Source: Ruminococcus flavefaciens
GTDB taxonomy: Bacteria; Bacillota; Clostridia; Oscillospirales; Ruminococcaceae
Length of the DNA stretch: 8,370 nucleotides
Assembly: GCA_902796705.1 (NCBI GenBank)
Contig: CADBQF010000100.1
Coordinates: 1-8,370, forward strand
Direction of reading: 5' to 3'
Shown here: in pieces, positions 1 to 7,323 of the stretch
How positions within the stretch are numbered: the stretch's first letter is position 1
Layout: each line of letters starts with the position of its first letter
Notes under the pieces: generated by a model
What the model saw: only the letters and a program-made list of their open reading frames with translations
Told to the model about the DNA's origin: nothing
Databases searched by the model: none
Made by a program: the position numbers and the translations under genes

Positions 1-1639
1 CGATCCCGATATCATCGGCGGCTTCATACTCAACGCAGGCGATGTGGAGTACGATAAGAGCTACCGCACCAGCCTCCGCCTGATGAAAGAATCTCTCCAG
101 GCAAAAGCTGTCGAATATGCCGACAATACCGCCGAATCTGCCAGAAAAGGCAGCAGGAGCGACATCATCTCCGTACTCAAGACAGAGGTAAGGGACTTCG
201 ATGTGAAAGCCGGTGCTACTGAGACAGGCTTCATTACAAGGCTCGGTGACGGTATCGCAAGAGTTACAGGCATGAACAGCGTTATGTACGGCGAACTCGT
301 TGAATTCGAGACAGGCGTAAGAGGCATCGTACAGAACCTCGAAGAAAAAAGCATAGGTGTCGTTCTCCTCGGTGACGATCACGGTCTGACAGAGGGTTCG
401 TCCGTTATCCGTACAGGAAAGCGTGCCGGCATAGGCGTTAGTGACGAGCTTCTCGGCAGAGTCGTCGATGCTCTCGGTTCGCCTATAGACGGACTCGGAA
501 ATATCAAGGCAGACGATTACTTCCCGATAGAGCGTGAAGCTCCCGGCGTTATCGAGAGAAAGCCGGTAAACGTTCCGCTCCAGACGGGTATACTTGCAAT
601 AGATTCCATGTTCCCTATCGGACGTGGACAGCGTGAGCTTATCATAGGCGACAGACAGACAGGAAAGACCTCTATCGCCCTCGACACTATCATCAACCAG
701 AAAGGTCAGGACGTTATCTGCATCTATGTAGCCATAGGTCAGAAGTCCTCGACTGTCGCTCAGGTCGTGAATACCCTTAAAAAGTACGGTGCTATGAGCT
801 ATTCTGTAGTAGTATGTGCGTCAGCGAGCGATCCTGCACCTTTCCAGTACATATCGCCGTATTCGGGAACAGCTATAGCCGAATACTTCATGTCAAAGGG
901 CAAAGATGTCCTTATCGTGTATGATGATCTTTCAAAGCACGCTGTTGCTTACCGTGCTATGTCGCTGCTCCTCCACAGACCGCCGGGACGTGAGGCTTAC
1001 CCCGGAGATGTATTCTATCTCCATTCAAGACTTCTTGAACGTTCGAGCCGCCTTGACGACGAACACGGCGGCGGTTCGCTCACGGCACTTCCGGTCATCG
1101 AGACTCTTGCAGGCGATATCTCGGCTTATATCCCGACTAATGTTATTTCTATCACGGACGGTCAGATATTCTTAGAGAGCGAACTTTTCAACTCCGGTCT
1201 TCGTCCGGCTGTGAACTACGGACTCTCCGTTTCACGAGTAGGCGGTGCTGCACAGACAAAGGCTATGAAGAAGGCTGCCGGAAATCTCCGTATCGACCTT
1301 GCACAGTTCAAGGAAATGGAGATATTCACACAGTTCTCGTCAGAGCTTGACCAGTCTACCACTGATCTTCTCAACCACGGTCATATGCTCACAGAACTGC
1401 TCAAGCAGCCGCTCTGCAATCCGCTGCCGCACTATGAGCAGGTCATACTCCTCTATGCCGCACAGCACGGTATGTTCGATGATGTGCCGGTAAAGGAACT
1501 GCGTGAACACCGCACAGAGCTTATGAACTATATCCGCAGCTACGGTCAGGATATTATCGAGGAGATAGAGGAAAAGCGTGTTCTCACTGAAGACCTTGAA
1601 GAACGCATCGAGCGTATTATCATGGCTTACGAAAACTGA
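1..1639 (+). CDS. atpA: F1 ATP synthase delta-alpha fusion protein (5' partial)
   Basis: The frame is open from base 2 to the TGA at 1637-1639 (545 codons seen). The first ~33 residues match the delta (OSCP-type) C-terminus: [10 protein letters not shown], then a glycine turn and YDKSYRTSL, like the family pattern DPsLiGGf...yDgSvr..L. A linker of about 25 residues follows, then a complete alpha subunit. Counting from the GTG at 44, alpha shows the N-terminal beta-barrel motif GDGIARV (69-75), Walker A GDRQTGKT (202-209, bases 647-670), [20 protein letters not shown] (314-333), and SVSRVGG (395-401) with the arginine finger R398. Alpha is the non-catalytic nucleotide-binding subunit of F1; delta links F1 to the Fo stator. 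The GTG at 44 and ATG at 83 lie inside or just after the delta motif and lack a good ribosome site, so neither looks like a true alpha start. The delta N-terminus is outside the window. Alpha identity is near certain; the physical fusion is read directly but could be a sequencing artefact. Confidence 0.93.
   Translation, partial: DPDIIGGFILNAGDVEYDKSYRTSLRLMKESLQAKAVEYADNTAESARKGSRSDIISVLKTEVRDFDVKAGATETGFITRLGDGIARVTGMNSVMYGELVEFETGVRGIVQNLEEKSIGVVLLGDDHGLTEGSSVIRTGKRAGIGVSDELLGRVVDALGSPIDGLGNIKADDYFPIEREAPGVIERKPVNVPLQTGILAIDSMFPIGRGQRELIIGDRQTGKTSIALDTIINQKGQDVICIYVAIGQKSSTVAQVVNTLKKYGAMSYSVVVCASASDPAPFQYISPYSGTAIAEYFMSKGKDVLIVYDDLSKHAVAYRAMSLLLHRPPGREAYPGDVFYLHSRLLERSSRLDDEHGGGSLTALPVIETLAGDISAYIPTNVISITDGQIFLESELFNSGLRPAVNYGLSVSRVGGAAQTKAMKKAAGNLRIDLAQFKEMEIFTQFSSELDQSTTDLLNHGHMLTELLKQPLCNPLPHYEQVILLYAAQHGMFDDVPVKELREHRTELMNYIRSYGQDIIEEIEEKRVLTEDLEERIERIIMAYEN
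2..163 (+). other. atpH: Delta-subunit C-terminal segment and linker joined to alpha
   Basis: Bases 2 to about 100 encode the end of the delta subunit. Roughly 100-163 encode a charged, Ala/Ser/Lys/Arg-rich linker containing [11 protein letters not shown] with no domain signature. From about 161 the sequence resembles the alpha N-terminal helix that normally docks on delta ([11 protein letters not shown], compare the EIS-LIK pattern of ordinary alpha subunits). In most bacteria a delta stop codon and an alpha ribosome site lie here; neither is present in this frame. An AGGAG at 155-159 is the only Shine-Dalgarno-like string near the expected alpha start. Confidence 0.8.
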
Positions 1640-1652
1640 GAGGTGAGATCAT

Positions 1653-2556
1653 ATGCCTAACATGAGAGAGATACGTGAGAGGATATCGAGTATCCAGCAG
1701 ATACTCAAGATCACGAACGCCATGTACCTTATGTCGTCTTCCAAGCTGAAAAAGGCAAGAAAATCCCTTGAAGCAACAGAACCCTATTTCTATAAGCTCC
1801 AGTCAACTATCGAGAGCGTCCTTGAACATACTCCCCATACCCGTCAGCTCTTCTTCGACAGGAGAACTGATATCCCGGAGGAGAAGCGTAAAAAAGGCTA
1901 TATCGTCATAACGGCTGACAAGGGGCTTTGCGGAAGCTATAACCACAATATAATGAAGTATACCGAGCAGGAGCTTGCAAAAGCTCCCTCGCCGGAAAAC
2001 TGTTATCTCTTCGTTATGGGACAGGTAGGCCGTATGCACTTCCAGAACAGCATCAGGAAAGGCAATGCCGCCGCTCTCGATGCGGAATTCCTGTATACCA
2101 CCCAGAACCCGACGCTCTACAGAGCTATGGAGATCGCAGAGCTGGTGCTGAAAAAGTTCAGCGAACACAAGCTTGATGAAGTTTACCTTATCTATACGAA
2201 TATGATAAATTCAAACGTCCAGGAGAACAAGACAGTTCAGCTCCTGCCGTTCAGCAGAAGACATTTCGGAAAAGCGGCAGACGGTACGATGAAAAAGCTC
2301 CCGAAGGCTTCCTTCGTGCCTTCGCCTGAAAAGGTAATGGAATACCTCATACCGCAGTACGCAAAGGGCATCATCTACGGTGCTATGGTAGAGGCGTTCT
2401 GCTGTGAACAGCAGTCGAGAATGACTGCTATGGACGCTGCAACGAACAGTGCCAAGGATATGATAAAGGATCTCTCACTGCTTTACAACCGTGCAAGACA
2501 GGCGGCTATCACCCAGGAGATAACCGAGGTCTGCGGCGGTGCGGCTTCGCTTCAGG

Positions 2557-2561
<5 letters not shown>
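1653..2561 (+). CDS. atpG: F1 ATP synthase gamma subunit
   Basis: This encodes the central rotor shaft of F1 (302 aa; the family is usually about 280-300). Its two terminal helices form the coiled coil inside the alpha3-beta3 ring and couple c-ring rotation to catalysis. The N-terminal motif is MREIRERISSIQQILKITNAM followed by SSSKLKKAR. The middle holds ITADKGLCGSYN, the family's iTSDrGLCGgyN. The C-terminal helix has SRMTAMDAATNSAKDMI and YNRARQAAITQEITEV, ending in GGAASLQE. The start is an ATG with GAGAGGTGAG about 6 bases upstream (1638-1647), 13 bases after the end of the alpha frame. Nothing essential appears missing. It lies between alpha and beta as in nearly all bacterial atp operons. 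Confidence 0.97.
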
Positions 2562-3994
<1,433 letters not shown>

Positions 3995-4006
3995 GAAGGT
4001 GTCATC

Positions 4007-4417
4007 ATGGCTAAGACCTTTCATCTTGAGATAATCGCCACTGACAGAGTGTTCTATCAGGGCGAGTGCGAACACCTCGTCATAACGGCTATAGACGGTC
4101 TGCTCGGCATACTCGCCGGGCATGAGCCGCTCGTTACGTGCCTTCCGACAGGCGAGCTGAAATATATGGTGGACGGAAAATGGAAATATGCCGCCATATC
4201 AGAGGGATTCATACAGGTGATGCCCGATTCTTCCATTATACTCGCTGATTCGTGCGAGCTTCCGGAGGAGATCGATATAAAGCGTGCCGAAGAAGCCCGT
4301 CAGCGTGCCGAGGAAAAGCTCCGCCAGAAGCAGAGCATCAGGGAGTACTACCAGACTCAGGCTGCACTCAACCGTGCCATGAACCGCCTGAAGATCTCGC
4401 AGAAGCACTTCAAATAA
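4007..4417 (+). CDS. atpC: F1 ATP synthase epsilon subunit
   Basis: This encodes the small rotor subunit that binds gamma and the c-ring and can inhibit ATP hydrolysis (136 aa, normal length). The N-terminal beta-sandwich spans about residues 1-85, with FHLEIIATDRVFY, the typical GILAGHEPLVT (34-44) and SEGFIQVMPDSSIILAD. The C-terminal two-helix domain follows, with IDIKRAEEARQRAEEKL from 89. Its IDxxRA pattern matches the I(L)DxxRA ATP-binding motif described in Bacillus-type epsilon, and further Arg residues are present in the last helix (R123, R127), so nucleotide-responsive inhibition is plausible but inferred. The ribosome site AGAAGGTG (3994-4001) lies just upstream of the ATG. It is the last gene of the atp operon. 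Confidence 0.96.
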   Translation: MAKTFHLEIIATDRVFYQGECEHLVITAIDGLLGILAGHEPLVTCLPTGELKYMVDGKWKYAAISEGFIQVMPDSSIILADSCELPEEIDIKRAEEARQRAEEKLRQKQSIREYYQTQAALNRAMNRLKISQKHFK

Positions 4418-4470
4418 GGCATTAAAGCTTTTTGTACCGCTCAGGTCACAAAATTCAACCAGAATAATTG

Positions 4471-4499
4471 TGCATATTTTTGAAAAGTTAGCATTTTTT
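4471..4499 (+). terminator. Weak candidate terminator after atpC
   Basis: TGC at 4471-4473 can pair with GCA at 4491-4493, with an internal mismatch and a short TTTT/AAAA stem inside, followed by TTTTTT at 4494-4499. The stem is poor and AT-rich. I see no better intrinsic terminator between atpC and the secD promoter, so read-through or factor-dependent termination is possible. Confidence 0.3.
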
Positions 4500-4509
4500 G
4501 CCGATTTGC

Positions 4510-4538
4510 TTGACTTTTGCCTTATAATATAGTACAAT
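4510..4538 (+). promoter_or_regulatory. Sigma-A type promoter for secDF
   Basis: The -35 box is TTGACT (4510-4515), the spacer is exactly 17 bases, and the -10 box is TACAAT (4533-4538). Transcription would start near 4545, giving a leader of about 40 bases. A perfect TATAAT also lies inside the spacer (4523-4528) but has no matching -35 box. The promoter makes secDF expression independent of the atp operon. Confidence 0.75.
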
Positions 4539-4545
4539 AATTGTA
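4533..4545. promoter_or_regulatory. Palindromic possible operator on the secD -10 box
   Basis: TACAAT-A-ATTGTA is a perfect 6+1+6 inverted repeat that coincides with the -10 box and probable start site, a classic repressor position. Its core AATAATTGT (4536-4544) recurs upstream at 4463-4471. In such AT-rich DNA it could be chance. Confidence 0.4.
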
Positions 4546-4586
4546 ATTGTCATAGAGACAGATAAATATTTTTAGGAGGCATGACC

Positions 4587-5996
4587 GTGAAAAAGATCGG
4601 CAAATCAACTTTCTTCATTGTCGTTGTTCTCATCGCACTGTTTTCATTCTCGTCTATAGCCGGACTGGATTATATGTACGGCGATAACGTGAAGACCATT
4701 ATCAAAGGCGTAAATGATATCCGTCTGGGTATCGATATCAAGGGCGGCGTTGACGTTACCTTCGCTCCGTCCGGCGATTACGATGCCGACGAAAAACAGC
4801 TCGATTCCGCTACAGAGGTAGTCAAGACAAGACTTACTTCTCTCGGTATCAATGATAATGAAGTCTACAGCGATGCTAAGAGCGACAGGATCATCGTCCG
4901 TTTCCCGTGGCAGGCAGGCGAGAGCGACTTCGACCCGGAGGCTGCTGTCAAGGAACTCGGCGAAATGGCAAGCCTTACTTTCAGAAAAGGCACTGACACG
5001 ACTACAGACGAAAACGGTGAGGAGATCCCGTCAGGCGAGATCGTCATCGAGGGTGCTGACATCAGCAGTGCGGCTTCTGAGTATCTCCCGAATGATTCCG
5101 GTGAGTACGAACACAGAGTAAGACTCGACCTCAATGAATCAGGCACTTCAAAATTCGCTGCCGCTACAGCAGAGCTTGCTGGTTCTGATACTCCGATATC
5201 CATTTGGATGGACAATACTATGATATCAGCTCCCTCTGTAAACAGCGTCATCACTGACGGAACTGCGATAATCACAGGCAACTTCAACGAAGAGTCCGCA
5301 AAGAAGCTCGCTGACCAGATAAACTCCGGTGCTTTACCGTTCAAAATGGAAACAAAGAGCTTCAAGACCATTTCACCTACAATGGGTGAGGGTTCACTCG
5401 ATGCTATACTCCTCGCTGCACTTATCTCATTCATATTTATCGCAATATATATGGTATTCCTTTACCGTCTGCCCGGATTCGTGGCTGTTGTAGCCCTTAT
5501 CGGACAGATCACGGGAAGTATCGCTGTAGTATCAGGCTGGTTCGGATTCATGAACGGCTCTACTCTTACTATCCCCGGTATCGCAGGTATCATACTCTCA
5601 GTAGGTATGGGAGTCGATGCGAATATCATCACAGGCGAGCGTATCAAGGAAGAGATCAGATCAGGAAAATCTCTCGATTCTGCTATCAGAGTCGCTTATA
5701 AGAGAGCGTTCTCCGCTATCCTCGACGGCAACGTTACAAACGTTATAATCGCTGTTATCCTCATGGGTGCATTCGGCGTTCCGTCAAGCTTCTTCTCGAA
5801 GATACTCAACAAGACTATCTTCTTTGCATTCGGTGCAACTACCGAGGGTGTCGTTTATTCGTTCGGCATCACACTTCTTGCAGGCGTTATCTTCAACTTC
5901 ATCATGGGCGTTTTCGCTTCAAGACTCATGGTAACTTCTCTTTCAAAGTTTGATTGCTTCAAGAACAGAAAACTTTACGGAGGTGTTGAAAAGTGA
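4587..5996 (+). CDS. secD: Protein translocase subunit SecD
   Basis: SecD is the membrane partner of SecF in the SecDF complex, which uses the proton motive force to pull proteins from the SecYEG channel. I choose GTG 4587 (469 aa): the perfect AGGAGG at 4574-4579 is 7 bases from it but only 1 base from the ATG at 4581, and the result begins MKKIGKSTFF. Numbering from the GTG, TM1 is about 7-26. RLGIDIKGG at 46-54 is the conserved first motif. A large extracytoplasmic domain runs to about 268, where KTISPTMGEGSLD leads into TM2. Five further helices follow. The TM4 motif IPGIAGIILSVGMGVDAN includes D344, matching the conserved proton-pathway Asp of SecD, then ERIKEEIRSGKS and AFSAILDGNVTN. 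The TM5-TM6 region is about 20 residues longer than I recall for other SecD proteins. The last bases overlap secF. Confidence 0.95.
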   Translation: MKKIGKSTFFIVVVLIALFSFSSIAGLDYMYGDNVKTIIKGVNDIRLGIDIKGGVDVTFAPSGDYDADEKQLDSATEVVKTRLTSLGINDNEVYSDAKSDRIIVRFPWQAGESDFDPEAAVKELGEMASLTFRKGTDTTTDENGEEIPSGEIVIEGADISSAASEYLPNDSGEYEHRVRLDLNESGTSKFAAATAELAGSDTPISIWMDNTMISAPSVNSVITDGTAIITGNFNEESAKKLADQINSGALPFKMETKSFKTISPTMGEGSLDAILLAALISFIFIAIYMVFLYRLPGFVAVVALIGQITGSIAVVSGWFGFMNGSTLTIPGIAGIILSVGMGVDANIITGERIKEEIRSGKSLDSAIRVAYKRAFSAILDGNVTNVIIAVILMGAFGVPSSFFSKILNKTIFFAFGATTEGVVYSFGITLLAGVIFNFIMGVFASRLMVTSLSKFDCFKNRKLYGGVEK

Positions 5997-6964
5997 GCGA
6001 GAAAAAGAAAAGATCCTCCAAAGAAAATACACCGGCTGTTCCGCAGGGAAAGGTGTATGACTTCTGCTCGAAGAAGAAAATGATACTCGGTATCGTGGTC
6101 GGTGTAGTTGTCGTCCTCATACTCGGAATAATTATCCACGGCGGCGTGAATATCGCTATCGAGTTCAAGGGCGGTACGATGCTCACCTATGATTATACAG
6201 GCGATATCGATACAAAGACCGTTCAGGATACTGTCAAAGGCATCGTGAACGTGCCGGTAAATGTAAGAACAGGCGAGAGCCTCGATTCCGGCGGAAAACA
6301 GATAACTGTCTCCTTCACATCAGAGGAAGGCCTCAATGTTGACCGTCAGACAGAGCTTACAGATGCTCTCCAGGAAAAGTTCCCGGAAAACGGACTCGTA
6401 CTCTTCGACTCGAACGACGTAAGCCCGTCAACAGGACGTGAGTTCCTACTCAAGTGTATCATCGCTGTTATATTTGCTGCTGTTGTTATAATCATCTACA
6501 TCGGCATCAGATTCAGGAAGATCGGCGGCTGGTCGGCAGGTGTATGCTCGGTATTCGCACTTCTCCATGACGTGCTTGTTGCCATAACAGCATCGGCTGT
6601 TTTCGGATTTGAGTTCAACTCGAATATAGTTGCCGTTCTGCTCACGCTCCTCGGCTACTCGATCAACAACACTATCGTTATCTACGACAGAATAAGAGAG
6701 AACAGAGCTTTGATGCCGAAAGCATCGCTCAACGAGCTTATCAATACAGGCTGCTCGCAGTCTCTCACACGTTCGATAAGAACATCTATCACTACTGTAA
6801 TGACGATGCTCGTCGTAACTGTAGTAGTATTCATCAGCGGATATGATTCGCTGCTCACATTCTCAGTACCGCTCATGTTCGGTCTGATCTCAGGTACTTA
6901 TTCATCACTCTTTGTTGCACCTTTAACATGGTCGTGGTGGAAGTCAAGAACTGAGTCTAAGTAA
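5993..6964 (+). CDS. secF: Protein translocase subunit SecF
   Basis: SecF is the second half of the SecDF export complex, 323 aa, six membrane helices. It starts at a GTG that overlaps the secD stop (GTGA, 5993-5996), with GGAGGTG at 5980-5986, so the two are translationally coupled. A basic cytoplasmic tail (KKKR, KKK) precedes TM1 (about 30-48). IEFKGGT at 56-62 is the SecF first motif. The extracytoplasmic domain extends to about 150, then SPSTGREFLLK enters TM2. IYIGIRFRKIGGW, HDVLVAI and LGYSINNTIVIYDRIREN (220-237) are family hallmarks. The conserved SIND Asp is replaced by Asn226 (bases 6668-6670), while the Arg of TM5 (R260 in SLTRSIRTSITT) is kept. The C-terminus ends in a short basic tail after TM6. 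Identity is secure; the substitution is the oddity. Confidence 0.96.
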   Translation: MSEKKKRSSKENTPAVPQGKVYDFCSKKKMILGIVVGVVVVLILGIIIHGGVNIAIEFKGGTMLTYDYTGDIDTKTVQDTVKGIVNVPVNVRTGESLDSGGKQITVSFTSEEGLNVDRQTELTDALQEKFPENGLVLFDSNDVSPSTGREFLLKCIIAVIFAAVVIIIYIGIRFRKIGGWSAGVCSVFALLHDVLVAITASAVFGFEFNSNIVAVLLTLLGYSINNTIVIYDRIRENRALMPKASLNELINTGCSQSLTRSIRTSITTVMTMLVVTVVVFISGYDSLLTFSVPLMFGLISGTYSSLFVAPLTWSWWKSRTESK

Positions 6965-6978
6965 TAATTGATAAAAAT

Positions 6979-7012
6979 TCTCCTGTCAGTATAAATGGCG
7001 GGAGATTTTTTT
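6979..7012 (+). terminator. Intrinsic terminator after secF
   Basis: TCTCCTGTC (6979-6987) pairs with GGCGGGAGA (6997-7005), a 9-bp stem with two G-U pairs and a 9-base loop, followed by seven T (7006-7012). It lies 15 bases after the secF stop and ends the secDF transcript. Confidence 0.85.
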
Positions 7013-7021
7013 ATACATTCG

Positions 7022-7052
7022 TGTGGACTATATTATACAGCGTGTGTCCACA
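7022..7052. repeat. Inverted repeat TGTGGAC / GTCCACA
   Basis: TGTGGAC (7022-7028) and GTCCACA (7046-7052) are perfect 7-base arms separated by 17 bases, and TTTTT follows the right arm (7053-7057). It could be a second, weaker terminator or a protein-binding site; the long loop argues against an efficient terminator. Confidence 0.45.
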
Positions 7053-7197
7053 TTTTTAAAATTAATTGATTATACTTCACGTTAAATAAAATAAAAGTGT
7101 ACAAAATTCAATCATTTAAGAAAAGTAACGGTTGATAGTTGTTGTTTTTGCACAAAAGAAAACGCTTTTTTTCTATTTTAAAATACGTCAAAAACTA

Positions 7198-7227
7198 TTG
7201 ATTTTTTATACATACCTATGGTATAAT
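7198..7227 (+). promoter_or_regulatory. Extended -10 promoter for the surface protein gene
   Basis: TATAAT at 7222-7227 is preceded by TGG, giving the TGnTATAAT extended -10 pattern. The -35 element TTGATT (7198-7203) is 18 bases upstream, with runs of T between. The start site would be near 7234, giving a leader of about 90 bases. Confidence 0.75.
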
Positions 7228-7240
7228 ATAACAAGATAAA

Positions 7241-7290
7241 TTGAAAGAATGTTTTTTATTCGGGCAAAAATGAAAGGGGCGTTCTTTCAA
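7241..7290 (+). promoter_or_regulatory. 5' leader hairpin upstream of the surface protein gene
   Basis: TTGAAAGAATG (7241-7251) pairs with CGTTCTTTCAA (7280-7290): 11 bp with one G-U pair, enclosing a 28-base loop that holds CGGGCAAAAATGAAAGGGG. It begins within about 10 bases of the predicted transcript start and ends about 20 bases before the ribosome site. No T-tract immediately follows, so it is not a standard terminator. It may stabilise the mRNA or form a regulatory leader; I do not recognise a known riboswitch class. Confidence 0.5.
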
Positions 7291-7323
7291 ATTATTAATT
7301 TTTAAAGAAAGGAAGGTATTGCC

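Larger units (their letters stand above)
7013..7323. other. AT-rich intergenic region
   Basis: This is about 310 bases with no credible gene and much lower GC than its neighbours. It contains an inverted repeat near 7022-7052, A- and T-tracts, a TTTTAAAA palindrome near 7176-7183, the promoter for the downstream gene, and its structured leader. Between about 7060 and 7190 I see only low-complexity AT-rich DNA, which may act as UP-element-like sequence. Confidence 0.7.

Noticed and set aside
44..46. GTG as the start of a stand-alone alpha subunit
   Set aside because: It lies within the delta C-terminal motif (between the glycine turn and YDKS), has no clear ribosome site, and the same frame is open upstream with delta-like sequence.
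1803..2168. Reverse-strand open frame of 121 codons opposite atpG
   Set aside because: No ribosome site or recognisable motif and fully opposite conserved gamma-subunit coding sequence.
4865..5434. Reverse-strand open frame of 189 codons opposite secD
   Set aside because: Low-complexity Ser/Val/Pro-rich translation with no motif, lying wholly opposite a well-conserved gene; a shadow of secD codon use.
7241..7290. Cyclic-di-GMP riboswitch suggested by GGGCAAAA and GAAAGGGG
   Set aside because: The conserved core and tetraloop-receptor features of the class are missing and the domain is too short; resemblance is superficial.
7249..7305. Possible 18-codon leader peptide (MFFIRAKMKGAFFQ...) upstream of the surface protein gene
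   Set aside because: It has no ribosome site, begins inside the hairpin stem, and shows no regulatory codon run; most likely chance.
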